Origin: an uncultured Dorea sp.
GTDB taxonomy: Bacteria; Bacillota; Clostridia; Lachnospirales; Lachnospiraceae
Reading direction: 5' to 3'
NCBI GenBank assembly: GCA_910584095.1
Contig: CAJTYU010000028.1
Coordinates: forward strand, 1-37,717
Length of the DNA: 37,717 nucleotides
Shown here: positions 8,403-16,758 of the stretch, piece after piece
Layout: each line of letters begins with the position of its first letter
Numbering within the stretch: position 1 is the first letter of the stretch
Program-made: the position numbers and the translations under genes
The notes under the pieces: model-generated
The model's input: only the letters and a program-made list of their open reading frames with translations
Database searches by the model: none
What the model was told of the DNA's origin: nothing

Positions 8403-9548
8403 ATGAGTTATAGTTTTTTTGTGAAAAGTAACATTAATTTTGGAATCGGCGCTGTTTCCGTGCTGCCGGAACTGCTTGGGAAGTATGGACTGGACAAGAT
8501 TATGCTTGTTTATGACAGCGGGGTAAAGGCTGCGGGTATTGCCGAAAAGGTGATTTCGGAAATTGAGAAAGCAAAGGTATCCTATGTGGTTTTTGACGGT
8601 GTGATCCCGAATCCGACGAATGAAGTGGTTGAGAGCGCGGCAGAGCTTGCAAAGTCGGAAAAGGTGGATGGTTTTGTAGCAGTCGGAGGAGGCAGCAGCA
8701 TTGATACGGCCAAAGCGGTGAACGTCCTTATGACAAATCCCGGAAGCATTGGTGAGTATGGCGGAATGAATATGGTTAAGAATCCGTGTCTTCCATTGAT
8801 TGCGATTCCGACCACAGCCGGAACCTCCAGTGAGATTACGAATGTAAGCGCCCTGATTGATACGGAAAAAGTAATCAAGTATGTTGTGATTGACAATAAC
8901 ATTACAGCATCGGATGTCATTGCAGACCCGGAGTTCACAAGAACCGCGCCGGCCGGGGTTACGGCGGCAACGGGGATGGATGCGATTACCCATGCAGTGG
9001 AGAGCTACGTTTCCAATATGGCGTCTCCGCTTACAAAATATCATTCCATCAAGGGTCTTGGAATCCTTTATAACCATATAGAGCGTGTGGTAGCAAATGG
9101 CGGTGATATGGAAGCAAGGGAGCAGATGATGTTAGGATGTATCATTACCGGATTTGGATTTTCCAATGCAAATCTTGGATTGGTACATGCGATTGCGCAT
9201 ACGCTGAGCGCGCATTTTGGACTGGCGCATGGTATGGCAAATGCCTGTGTGCTTCCTTATGTGACTGCATTTAATTCAGAGGCTGTTCCGGAGGCTATGG
9301 CAGAGCTTGCGAAGGCAGTCGGCCTTGAAACAAGCGGAGATATGGAAAAGGACAGGCTGCTTCTGTCAGATGCGCTTCTGGCTTTGACAAAGAAACTGAA
9401 AATAAAAACGCTTTCTGAGCAGGGGATTGAGAAAAAAGATTTTGACATGCTTGCAGAGGATGTTTTGAAAGAGCCGGTTCTTGGCTTTAATCCGCGTCAG
9501 GGCGTGACAAAAGAAGAGGTGCTTGCAATTCTTGAACAGGCATATTAA
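8403..9548 (+). CDS. Iron-containing alcohol dehydrogenase
   Basis: A 381-residue group III alcohol dehydrogenase interconverting an alcohol and an aldehyde or ketone with NAD(P)H. The nucleotide motif GGGSSID is at 95-101. Metal ligands are D193, H197, H262 and H276. Ribosome site AGGAGG sits seven bases from the ATG. It leads an operon followed by a transporter, a D-2-hydroxyacid dehydrogenase and a flavin oxidoreductase. It may dispose of reducing equivalents by reducing the aldehyde released by the class II aldolase. Related enzymes act on lactaldehyde, propanediol, glycerol or butanol, and the actual substrate is not evident. Confidence 0.9.
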   Translation: MSYSFFVKSNINFGIGAVSVLPELLGKYGLDKIMLVYDSGVKAAGIAEKVISEIEKAKVSYVVFDGVIPNPTNEVVESAAELAKSEKVDGFVAVGGGSSIDTAKAVNVLMTNPGSIGEYGGMNMVKNPCLPLIAIPTTAGTSSEITNVSALIDTEKVIKYVVIDNNITASDVIADPEFTRTAPAGVTAATGMDAITHAVESYVSNMASPLTKYHSIKGLGILYNHIERVVANGGDMEAREQMMLGCIITGFGFSNANLGLVHAIAHTLSAHFGLAHGMANACVLPYVTAFNSEAVPEAMAELAKAVGLETSGDMEKDRLLLSDALLALTKKLKIKTLSEQGIEKKDFDMLAEDVLKEPVLGFNPRQGVTKEEVLAILEQAY

Positions 9549-9572
9549 ATACATGAAGGAAGAGGTGTACTT

Positions 9573-10727
9573 TTGCAGAAATATAATAAATTAAAATTAT
9601 ACTTATCAATTGTTGCCATTTCATTTATACAGGGGCTGCAGTATTGTGTTTCCCCGATATTGGGAGATATTAGAGAGCATTACCCAAGTGCGGATATCAG
9701 TTTGGTACAGATGCTGATTACAGCGCCGGGGCTTTTATCTATGGCGGTCTCATTAGCATCCGGATGGCTGGTTCTTAAGATAACAAAAAAGCAGATGCTT
9801 ATCTTCGGAGCGCTAATTGCAGGAATTACAGGATTTATACCATTTCTTTCTGACAGTTTTGCGTTGTTGTTTGGGGCGAGAACACTCTATGGTATTGGGC
9901 TTGGTATTGCTACAACCATGAATGTTGCGGTTGTTGCAGAATTCTTTGAAGGAGATGAGAGAGTGAAGGCCATGGGGGTGCAGGCGGCCAGTGTCGGTGC
10001 GGGAATGGTTGTGGCAACAACTGCCGCAGGAATGCTTGGGAAGGGTGGATTTCGGAATGCATATTTTGTGAATATCATTGGTTTTATTTCGATGCTGATC
10101 CTTCTTGTGTGTCTCCCTGAGACCGGCGTATCGAAGCAGAATCATACGGAGAAAATCAGGCTGAACAAAAAAGTACTGCTTATGGATCTTTTTGGAATAC
10201 TGGAATTTCTTTTCCTGATCACATTTACCACCAATATTGCAATGCATCTTTCGGGGGCGATTGCGGGCGATTCCTCCATATCGGGAATTTTGACGGGATG
10301 TTTTTCGGGTTCTCAGATTGTAATCGGAGTTCTGCTGGGGGCGCTTACTAAGGTGACAAAGAAGTATACGTTATCAGCGGCGATGCTTAGTTTTTCCATT
10401 GGCGCAGCCATATTGATCCTATTTCCGGAGAATGCGCTGCTTCTTGCTGCCGGTGCGGTTTTTTGCGGATTTTCACAGGGAATCTTTATCCCGACAGCTT
10501 CAACATTTATTGCGAATGCTGTGCCTCCGGTGGCAACAGCGTTTGCAGCTGCAACCTTTACTGTTGCAATGAACGTGGGACAACTGATTTCTCCGACTAT
10601 TTTAAATGGAATGTCAAAGGTTGTTTTTGGCAAAACAACCACAACAGGAGTTTATATCCTGTCGGCGGCCGGAATGCTGACTGCAGCCGCGGCAATGACC
10701 TGGTGGCAGAAGAATCAGGCAGATTAG
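9573..10727 (+). CDS. MFS transporter
   Basis: A 384-residue membrane protein with about twelve hydrophobic segments. A short cytoplasmic N-terminus leads into LYLSIVAISFIQG. The loop after helix 2 keeps only a degenerate version of the usual MFS motif (WLVLKITKKQ), and the next helix pair contains FGARTLYGIGLG. The start is TTG at 9573 with GAGGTG just upstream; no in-frame ATG precedes it. It lies 24 bp after the alcohol dehydrogenase and 68 bp before the hydroxyacid dehydrogenase, so it probably imports the pathway substrate or exports a product. MFS subfamily and cargo cannot be set from sequence. Confidence 0.85.
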   Translation: MQKYNKLKLYLSIVAISFIQGLQYCVSPILGDIREHYPSADISLVQMLITAPGLLSMAVSLASGWLVLKITKKQMLIFGALIAGITGFIPFLSDSFALLFGARTLYGIGLGIATTMNVAVVAEFFEGDERVKAMGVQAASVGAGMVVATTAAGMLGKGGFRNAYFVNIIGFISMLILLVCLPETGVSKQNHTEKIRLNKKVLLMDLFGILEFLFLITFTTNIAMHLSGAIAGDSSISGILTGCFSGSQIVIGVLLGALTKVTKKYTLSAAMLSFSIGAAILILFPENALLLAAGAVFCGFSQGIFIPTASTFIANAVPPVATAFAAATFTVAMNVGQLISPTILNGMSKVVFGKTTTTGVYILSAAGMLTAAAAMTWWQKNQAD

Positions 10728-10795
10728 GTTAATAATAGCTTTTAGGGAGCTTATATTAAAAGAACAAATAAATAACGAGTTATGGAGGTAGAAAA

Positions 10796-11851
10796 ATGGA
10801 CAAGAAGAAAATGGCGCTTTGTACACCAATTCCGGAGGATAAGCTGAACTTTATCAAGGAATACTGCGAGGTTACTGTCTGTGGCGAACTGAAACACGGG
10901 AAAGGCAATGTCACGGAAGAAATGACGAAGGAAGAGTGTATGGGTAATGAGCTGGTAGTTTTGGGAGACGAGTATGCGGGCGCACAGACAATCAAGGAAT
11001 GGGCGGATGCAGGTATGAAATTTTTCGGAGTGGCCAAGGGAACCCCTGCAACCGTTGATTATGATGCAATCGCAGATGCCGGTCTGGAGCTTTCTTACAC
11101 GCCGGGACGGAACCGTGTCGCTGTGGCAGAATATACCATTGGCCTTATGATTGCCGCAGCCAGGAATATTACATTAAGTGCGACAGGACTTTCTAAAGGA
11201 GAACATACAGGAGAAGAATGTGATATCTATGATGTTCCGGATATTAAGAATGTCACATTCGGGCCGCTGGATGAGAAGCATCCATTTTCAGATTACGGAA
11301 TCGGCTTTGAGCTTTATGGAAAGAAGCTGGGAATTGCAGGCTATGGAGCGATCGGACGTGAGGTTGCAGTACGTGCAAAGGCTTTTGGCATGGAAATCCT
11401 TGCTTATGATCCGTATCTTGATCCGGAAAAAATCAAAGCAGACGGCGCGGTTCCAACAGATCTCGACACCATGCTTTCGGAAAGTGATATCGTAAGCATT
11501 CATCTTCCGGTTATTCCGGCTACGAAAGGGACGGTAAATAAAGACTGGTTCAGCAAGATGAAGAAGACTGCTATTGTAATTAATACAGCGAGGGCGTATG
11601 TCATCGACCAGAAGGATTTTGTTGAAGCGCTTCAGAACAAAACAATTGGCGGCGCTGCCATTGATGTTTACTGGAAAGAGCCGGTACCTGCAAATCATCC
11701 TCTCCTCTCTATGAGAAACGTAATCTGTACTCCGCATATGGCGGGGCTGACAACAGACGTAGACGGCTGGTCCGGAAAGATGATGGGGGATGAGGTGATT
11801 GCATATCTCAAGGGCGAACCAAGAAAATACCTGTGGAAACTTAGAAGATAG
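10796..11851 (+). CDS. D-isomer-specific 2-hydroxyacid dehydrogenase
   Basis: A 351-residue member of the PGDH/D-lactate dehydrogenase family, reducing a 2-oxoacid to a D-2-hydroxyacid or the reverse. The Rossmann motif GYGAIG is at 182-187, followed by D205, which favours NAD(H). The predicted catalytic set is R266 (NTARA), E295 (KEP) and H314 (TPHMAG). There is a longer than usual linker at about 135-170 between the substrate and cofactor domains. The ribosome site TGGAGG precedes the ATG. Its place between transporter and flavoenzyme suggests it handles a hydroxyacid intermediate. It is not a typical serA: there is no ACT domain. Confidence 0.87.
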   Translation: MDKKKMALCTPIPEDKLNFIKEYCEVTVCGELKHGKGNVTEEMTKEECMGNELVVLGDEYAGAQTIKEWADAGMKFFGVAKGTPATVDYDAIADAGLELSYTPGRNRVAVAEYTIGLMIAAARNITLSATGLSKGEHTGEECDIYDVPDIKNVTFGPLDEKHPFSDYGIGFELYGKKLGIAGYGAIGREVAVRAKAFGMEILAYDPYLDPEKIKADGAVPTDLDTMLSESDIVSIHLPVIPATKGTVNKDWFSKMKKTAIVINTARAYVIDQKDFVEALQNKTIGGAAIDVYWKEPVPANHPLLSMRNVICTPHMAGLTTDVDGWSGKMMGDEVIAYLKGEPRKYLWKLRR

Positions 11852-11887
11852 AAGAGTGAAAAAAGAATATAATTCGGAGGAATAAAA

Positions 11888-13858
11888 ATGGGAGCTAGAT
11901 TTTGTAAAGGAAAAGAAAAATATCCACATCTTTTTGAACCAATAAGAATTGGCAATATCAGACTGAAAAACCGTATTATTGCGGCTCCGACAAGTCCAAG
12001 CATGATTACTACGGAAGGGCACTTTACACCGGAAATGGTTGCTTATCTTGAGGAAAAAGCAAAGGGAGGAGCCGCAGTTGTGACCTATGGCGAGGCAATT
12101 GTACATTCAGCGACCGGAAAATCCCATAATAAGCAGCTGCAGCTGGATTCTTTTGGCGTAAGACAGGGACTTGGCAATGCGGCCAGGGCGATTCATAATG
12201 CGGGGGCGTATGCGAATATCCAGCTTTCCCATGGCGGAAAGTATGGCGGCCTTACCAGTGTCGGCGGTGATCAGGATACCTGTGCCGAAGCATGGGGCGT
12301 AAGTGATGAAGTGACTCCGAACGGCGCTGTGAAGGAGATGCCGAAGGAGATGATCTATGAAATTGTAGAATCTTACGGAAAGGCAGCTAAAATCTGCCAG
12401 GACTGCGGGTTTGATATGGTTCAGGTTCATGCGGCTCACGGCTGGCTGTTCTCACAGTTTCTTTCACCGGCATTGAATAAGAGGACGGATGAGTTTGGCG
12501 GAAGCCTTGAAAACCGTGCAAGGTTCCTGATGATGTCACTGGATGCGGTAAGAAAGGCTGTCGGTCCGAGATTCCCGATTGAGTGCCGCATCTCGGGAGA
12601 CGACCTTACAGAGGCGGGCCTTGGTATGGACGGATGTGTAGAAGTTGCAAAGATGATTGAAGATAAGGTGGATTTGTTTCAGGTATCCTGTGGAAACCAT
12701 GAGGATCCGGATGTGTTCTGCCGTACCCATCCGTCGGCATTTTATCCCCGCGGAGTGAATGTATATCTTGCTGCAAATATTAAAAAGCATGTAAGTAAGC
12801 CGGTTGCCTGCGTAGGTTCACTCAATGACCCGGCACAGATGGAGGAAATCATTGCATCCGGTCAGGCGGATATTGTGGAAGTAGGACGTGCGCTTCTTGC
12901 GGATCCATATATTCCGGATAAGGCGCTTCATGACCGGGCTGATGATATTACGCCGTGCCTTCGCTGTTATGAGTGCTTTGGGGAAACCATGAAGAGCGAG
13001 GCTGTAAAATGTACGGTCAATCCGCTTATGGGACAGCAGCTTTCTGCGAAATATGTAACAGAGAAACCGGAGAAGTTAAAGAAAGTTCTGGTTGCGGGCG
13101 GCGGTCCGGCAGGCATGGAAGCTGCGATTACGCTTGCTGAACGGGGACATGCCGTAACAGTAGTGGAAAAATCCGATAAGCTCGGCGGGAATCTGTACCC
13201 GGCAGGCGCGGCATATTTCAAAGAGGATATCAGAAAGCTGTGTGAAGTTTTGAAAAAGCGTGTTGCGCAGGCAGATATCGAGGTGGTTTTTAATACCGAG
13301 GTGACACCAGAATATGTTCGTGATTTTGACCCGGATACTTTGTTTGTGGCAATTGGTTCCAATGAGCTTTGCCCGCCGATCAAGGGTATGGATCTTCCGC
13401 ATGTGATTATGGCGATTGATGCGGAGCTGCATCCGGAGAAGCTTGGAAAGAAGGTTGCAATTATGGGCGGAGGCCTTGTCGGCGGTGAGGCGGCAGTTTC
13501 CTTCCATCATGAGGGACATGAGGTATCTATTATTGAGATGAAGCCTGCGGTTGCTATGGAAGTCAACTCCTTCTACCGCGGCGGACTGACGCCTGAGATT
13601 GAAAAGGCAGCAGCAAGCTATACCTCTACCAGGGTGCTTGAGATTGTTCCGGAAGGCGTCAGAGTGGAGAGAGATGGCAGAGAGTTTGTAATAGAAGCGG
13701 ATTCTGTTGTCTGTGCGCTTGGCTTCCGCGCCCCGTATGACAAAGTGGATGCACTTTGTAATGAGGTTGACGAATATTATATCGTTGGCGACTGCAGAAA
13801 TGTCGGACAGATCTATCATGCAACAAATCAGGCGTATTATGCCGCGCTGAAGGTATAA
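11888..13858 (+). CDS. NADH:flavin oxidoreductase, 2,4-dienoyl-CoA reductase/TMADH-like
   Basis: A 656-residue three-part flavoenzyme. The N-terminal FMN TIM barrel has the catalytic HAAHGWL and the RTDEFGGSLENR signature. Next is a 4Fe-4S cysteine cluster near residues 357-375, spaced C-x2-C-x2-C-x11-C. After that come FAD (GGGPAG near 404) and NAD (GGGLVGG near 526) binding domains. Such enzymes reduce enones or enoyl thioesters, or oxidise amines. The cysteine spacing is closer to trimethylamine dehydrogenase than the C-x2-C-x3-C I expect for dienoyl-CoA reductases. It ends the iron-ADH operon. In this island reduction of an unsaturated acyl or keto intermediate is likely. A bile-acid BaiCD role is not supported by context. 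Confidence 0.88.
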   Translation: MGARFCKGKEKYPHLFEPIRIGNIRLKNRIIAAPTSPSMITTEGHFTPEMVAYLEEKAKGGAAVVTYGEAIVHSATGKSHNKQLQLDSFGVRQGLGNAARAIHNAGAYANIQLSHGGKYGGLTSVGGDQDTCAEAWGVSDEVTPNGAVKEMPKEMIYEIVESYGKAAKICQDCGFDMVQVHAAHGWLFSQFLSPALNKRTDEFGGSLENRARFLMMSLDAVRKAVGPRFPIECRISGDDLTEAGLGMDGCVEVAKMIEDKVDLFQVSCGNHEDPDVFCRTHPSAFYPRGVNVYLAANIKKHVSKPVACVGSLNDPAQMEEIIASGQADIVEVGRALLADPYIPDKALHDRADDITPCLRCYECFGETMKSEAVKCTVNPLMGQQLSAKYVTEKPEKLKKVLVAGGGPAGMEAAITLAERGHAVTVVEKSDKLGGNLYPAGAAYFKEDIRKLCEVLKKRVAQADIEVVFNTEVTPEYVRDFDPDTLFVAIGSNELCPPIKGMDLPHVIMAIDAELHPEKLGKKVAIMGGGLVGGEAAVSFHHEGHEVSIIEMKPAVAMEVNSFYRGGLTPEIEKAAASYTSTRVLEIVPEGVRVERDGREFVIEADSVVCALGFRAPYDKVDALCNEVDEYYIVGDCRNVGQIYHATNQAYYAALKV

Positions 13859-13863
13859 TTTAT

Positions 13864-13883
13864 TTTCCTAAATAATTAGGAAA
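13864..13883. promoter_or_regulatory. TTTCC-N8-GGAAA palindrome, site 4
   Basis: TTTCCTAA, ATAA, TTAGGAAA: perfect 8-bp arms. It is nearly identical to site 5, differing only in the central bases. It ends 8 bp before the -35 at 13892 and lies between the flavoenzyme gene and the aldolase operon. Confidence 0.7.
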
Positions 13884-13891
13884 TGAAAGGT

Positions 13892-13920
13892 TTGAGCATT
13901 CGCAGGAATTTATTTATATT
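13892..13920 (+). promoter_or_regulatory. Promoter of the aldolase-ACP-thiolase operon
   Basis: TTGAGC (13892-13897) and TATATT (13915-13920) are separated by 17 bp, in the 120-bp gap before the aldolase. With the palindrome at fixed distance it indicates a separately started, co-regulated transcript. Confidence 0.6.
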
Positions 13921-13978
13921 GGATTCAGGATATAACAAATGTGAAAGAAGAGCCAGGTAAGAAAGTGAAAGGAGTTTA

Positions 13979-14641
13979 ATGATGAATTACGAAAGTACCA
14001 GAAAAATTGTGCTTGACGCGATCATGGAAGCGGTTGAGCAGAAGCTTATCAATGGGACTTCCGGCAATATCGCAATGAGGACGCCGGAGAACCCAAGCAT
14101 CGTGTGTATTACGCCCAGCGGCATTTCCTACACCGGAATGACGCCGGAGGACATTGCAGTAGTTGAGATGAAAGGCGATGGAACGAATGAGTGGATTGAG
14201 GGGAATTATAAGCCCTCTTCCGAGCTTCCCATGCATACGGCTGTGATGCGTGCCAGAAAGGATGTAAATGCAACGGTACATACGCACAGCATGTACGCCA
14301 CCATCTGTGCAATGGGGGAAAATCCGGAGCTTGCTCCGATTACACCGCCTCAGTGTGAATTTACTCCGGTGGGAATTGTGAGCTTTACCATGCCGGGTTC
14401 CAATGACGTTGCAGATAAGGTTGTAGATACGCTTGGAGAAAACGGAAGAGTCTGCCTGATCAAAAACCACGGCATGTTTTCATGTGGAAAGGATATGAAA
14501 GGCGCCATGCATGCAACCGTTTATACGGAAGAAATGGCACAGACAACGGTAATTGCAAAGACGCTTGGCGCTTATGAGCCAATGCCGGAAGATGCAGTAA
14601 AGGCGATGCAGGCTCTGATTGCGGCAGACCAGGCAGTATAA
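13979..14641 (+). CDS. Class II aldolase/adducin family protein
   Basis: A 220-residue zinc aldolase of the L-fuculose-phosphate aldolase group. The phosphate-binding segment NGTSGN is at 25-30, E82 is a candidate catalytic acid/base, and zinc ligands are H101, H103 and H164. Family members cleave ketose-1-phosphates to dihydroxyacetone phosphate plus an aldehyde, or act as epimerases or decarboxylases. With an FGGY kinase and two alcohol dehydrogenases in the same regulon, ketose-phosphate cleavage is the simplest role. Two adjacent ATGs (13979 and 13982) follow AAAGGAG; either could be used. It heads the operon carrying the acyl carrier protein. Confidence 0.88.
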   Translation: MMNYESTRKIVLDAIMEAVEQKLINGTSGNIAMRTPENPSIVCITPSGISYTGMTPEDIAVVEMKGDGTNEWIEGNYKPSSELPMHTAVMRARKDVNATVHTHSMYATICAMGENPELAPITPPQCEFTPVGIVSFTMPGSNDVADKVVDTLGENGRVCLIKNHGMFSCGKDMKGAMHATVYTEEMAQTTVIAKTLGAYEPMPEDAVKAMQALIAADQAV

Positions 14642-14681
14642 TTTATAGAATCAATGACAGGTGAAAAGGAGACGAGAAATT

Positions 14682-14921
14682 ATGGAAAGAAATGAAGTAT
14701 TAGCAAATATTATCGAATTCGCTTCAAGAGCATATGAGAAACCGGCGGCGGAGATTAGCGAGAATACAAAGATATCAGAAGAGCTTGGCGTGCGCTCCAT
14801 GCAGCGTGTAGCATTAAGCGCTTCCATTGAGAATGAGTATGATGTGATGATTCCGGTGGCAAGAATCGGTCAGTTTGAGACAATTGGAGACCTTGTTGAT
14901 CACGTAATGGACGAAATGTAA
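14682..14921 (+). CDS. Acyl carrier protein with atypical RSM attachment motif
   Basis: A 79-residue four-helix acyl carrier protein. The phosphopantetheine attachment serine is predicted as S39 in ELGVRSMQ, where housekeeping ACPs have DSL. The following helix SASIENEYDVMIP and the tail IGDLVDHVM fit the family. The ATG at 14682 has AGGAGA at 9 bp; an in-frame GTG at 14661 would overlap that ribosome site and is less likely. It lies between the aldolase and the thiolase with no fatty-acid synthesis genes around. It is most likely a private carrier for an acyl intermediate of this pathway, loaded by the AcpS at 3859. That role is inference. Confidence 0.88.
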   Translation: MERNEVLANIIEFASRAYEKPAAEISENTKISEELGVRSMQRVALSASIENEYDVMIPVARIGQFETIGDLVDHVMDEM

Positions 14922-14931
14922 GGAGAAGGCT

Positions 14932-16221
14932 ATGTTGACAAATGTAAAGCTTGGAAAGAATATGCGGAGTGTTTCCATCGTAGGCGTTGGAGCAACGCCA
15001 TTCTTTAACGGCATTGAGAATCCTGTATATAAGGGTCTGACAAATGGAGAACTTTTCGGCTATGCGGCGCTGGATGCGATGGCGGATGCAGGTGTGGAGC
15101 CAAGGGATGTGCAGTATTTCTTTCATGGGTCGGCGAACCCGCATGTACTGAACGGCTGCATTACGCCAAATCTTCAGGTTGCGGACTGGTTCGGAATGCG
15201 TGGAAAAGGTTCTATTTCACATTCGGAAGGCTGCTGTACCGGCTATATCGGGCTTGAAGAGGCAGTATTTGCGGTAGCAAGCGGGGCATATGACATTGTC
15301 TTAAGCGGATGCAGTGAGCAGGGTACGGGAATGCCGGATGGAAATACACCGGATCATATGAGAACAGCGCTTACTTCAGAGGTTCTTTTCCCGGATCTGG
15401 ATTCGATCTTTGACCGCGCTTATGGAAGATACTTAGGCGGCGGTCCCGGAATGAACCATGACGACTGGATTAATTATTATGCACATGAAAATGGACTGAC
15501 GCCGGAGCAGGTGGATGATGTATTGAATCATCAGGCTTATCATTTTAGGAGAAATGCGACCCTTTGCCCCAGGGCCATCCGCAGGACGCCGTATGATGAG
15601 ATGGCGAAGGAAGCAGGATTTGATGATGTATGGGAGTTTATGAAATCGCCCCACAATCCGAAGATGTCCCAGTATCTGAGGACGTCAAGCGATTCCTGCG
15701 TGGCGGACGGAGCAGCCGCATGTATCGTGGTGCCGACGGAGATTGCGCACAAATTCAATGCAAAGCCGGTTGAAGTTCTGGGAACCGGAGCCTCTGTATT
15801 AGATGCGATTGTTCCTCATCTGGAAAAGAAGGCGACTGCCGAGGCGGCGCGTCAGGTATTTGAGATGACAGGGCTTACCGCAGATGATATGGATCTGGTA
15901 TTTGTAAATGATTTTATTGGCTCATCAGCATTCCTTGCAGCAGAGGAAATCGGCTATCTGCCAAAAGGAGAGGGCTGGAAATATGCACTTGACGGAAGAC
16001 TTGCCTATGACGGAGATAAGCCGATGAACACAAATGGAGGCCGTACCTCTTACGGACATGCATTTGGCGCATCCGGGATGGCGGATATCTTTGAAGCAGT
16101 AACACAGATGCGCGGCGAGGCAGGGGAACGTCAGGTTAAAAGACTGCCGAAGCATACATTTTTAAGAGGATTCGGCGGTGCGCAGAATGTCCGGGCCACA
16201 ATTCTCAGAGCAGGTTTTTAA
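14932..16221 (+). CDS. Thiolase-fold acyltransferase (SCP-x-like)
   Basis: A 429-residue thiolase superfamily protein starting 11 bp after the acyl carrier gene. The predicted nucleophile is C101, in EGCCTG followed by GLEEAVFAVASGAYD. The GHAFGASG histidine motif near 374-381 is intact. The C-terminal CxG cysteine of classic thiolases is replaced by GFGGAQ, as in SCP-2/lipid-transfer thiolases. Such proteins often need a DUF35 partner, encoded next. The pair could cleave or form a C-C bond in a beta-keto thioester or transfer an acyl group to or from the carrier. Archaeal HMG-CoA synthesis, phloroglucinol acylation and steroid aldol cleavage use comparable pairs. Confidence 0.88.
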   Translation: MLTNVKLGKNMRSVSIVGVGATPFFNGIENPVYKGLTNGELFGYAALDAMADAGVEPRDVQYFFHGSANPHVLNGCITPNLQVADWFGMRGKGSISHSEGCCTGYIGLEEAVFAVASGAYDIVLSGCSEQGTGMPDGNTPDHMRTALTSEVLFPDLDSIFDRAYGRYLGGGPGMNHDDWINYYAHENGLTPEQVDDVLNHQAYHFRRNATLCPRAIRRTPYDEMAKEAGFDDVWEFMKSPHNPKMSQYLRTSSDSCVADGAAACIVVPTEIAHKFNAKPVEVLGTGASVLDAIVPHLEKKATAEAARQVFEMTGLTADDMDLVFVNDFIGSSAFLAAEEIGYLPKGEGWKYALDGRLAYDGDKPMNTNGGRTSYGHAFGASGMADIFEAVTQMRGEAGERQVKRLPKHTFLRGFGGAQNVRATILRAGF

Positions 16222-16234
16222 AGGGGGACGGGTC

Positions 16235-16681
16235 ATGAGTACAGAAAAAATTATAGTAAAGACAGAAGATTTCTGGAATAGAGAGCATGTGGTTGAAAAA
16301 TTCTGGAATGGTTTAAAAGACGGGATCGTCTATGCGAAGAAATGTAAGGAATGCGGAGCAATTGAATTTCCGCCGCATCACGCCTGCAATACATGCGGCT
16401 ACCATGAGACAGAATGGACGGCGCTCAAAGGAACGGGCGTTCTCAAGAGCTTTGTATTCACAGGCGTGCTAAATGCAAGGCTTGAACTTGAAGACAGAAA
16501 TCTGAAATATGTGTGCGGTGAAGTAGAATTGGATGAAGGTCCGGCAATCAATGCGGTTATTCTCGGAATTAACAGAAAGAAAGCAAAGACCATTCAGGAT
16601 CAGCTTCCGATACGCGTACGTCCGGTGTTTTACGATATGGGCAGATATACAACTTTGTTTTTTGAACTGGATGAAGATTAA
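16235..16681 (+). CDS. DUF35 zinc-ribbon/OB-fold thiolase partner
   Basis: A 148-residue protein with an N-terminal rubredoxin-like zinc ribbon (C37, C40, C51, C54) followed by an OB-fold, the ChsH2/PhlB-like DUF35 architecture. Family members bind thiolases and channel acyl-CoA or acyl-carrier substrates. The ATG at 16235 follows AAGGGGG. It begins 13 bp after the thiolase stop, consistent with a stoichiometric complex. A terminator-like hairpin follows directly (16703), so the next gene may be transcribed at a lower level. Confidence 0.88.
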   Translation: MSTEKIIVKTEDFWNREHVVEKFWNGLKDGIVYAKKCKECGAIEFPPHHACNTCGYHETEWTALKGTGVLKSFVFTGVLNARLELEDRNLKYVCGEVELDEGPAINAVILGINRKKAKTIQDQLPIRVRPVFYDMGRYTTLFFELDED

Positions 16682-16702
16682 GCAGTGCGAAGCGCAAAAT
16701 GA

Positions 16703-16732
16703 AAAAGCTCCGAGTGATTTCGGAGCTTTTTT
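16703..16732 (+). terminator. Intrinsic terminator inside the operon
   Basis: An 11-bp perfect stem (16703-16713 with 16720-16730), a 6-nt loop and a run of six T. It sits between the DUF35 and phosphate acyltransferase genes, with only 26 bp to the next start. It probably attenuates rather than fully ends the transcript, because no separate promoter is evident. Confidence 0.75.
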
Positions 16733-16758
16733 GAAAAAAGCATGATAAGGAGAAGGAA

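Noticed and set aside
8250..9077. N-terminal extension of the PRD regulator frame up to 9077, which would make a 928-residue protein
   Set aside because: It lies antisense to a clear iron alcohol dehydrogenase, has no family similarity and no ribosome site. The start near 8243 has GGGAGGA and the family's normal N-terminus.
11888..13858. BaiCD-type bile-acid reductase
   Set aside because: The fold is shared, but no other bai genes are present and the neighbours are carbohydrate-type enzymes. Cysteine spacing also looks different.
14661..14681. GTG start giving a seven-residue longer acyl carrier protein
   Set aside because: It would bury the AGGAGA ribosome site of the ATG at 14682 and adds a basic MKRRREI stretch unlike ACP N-termini.
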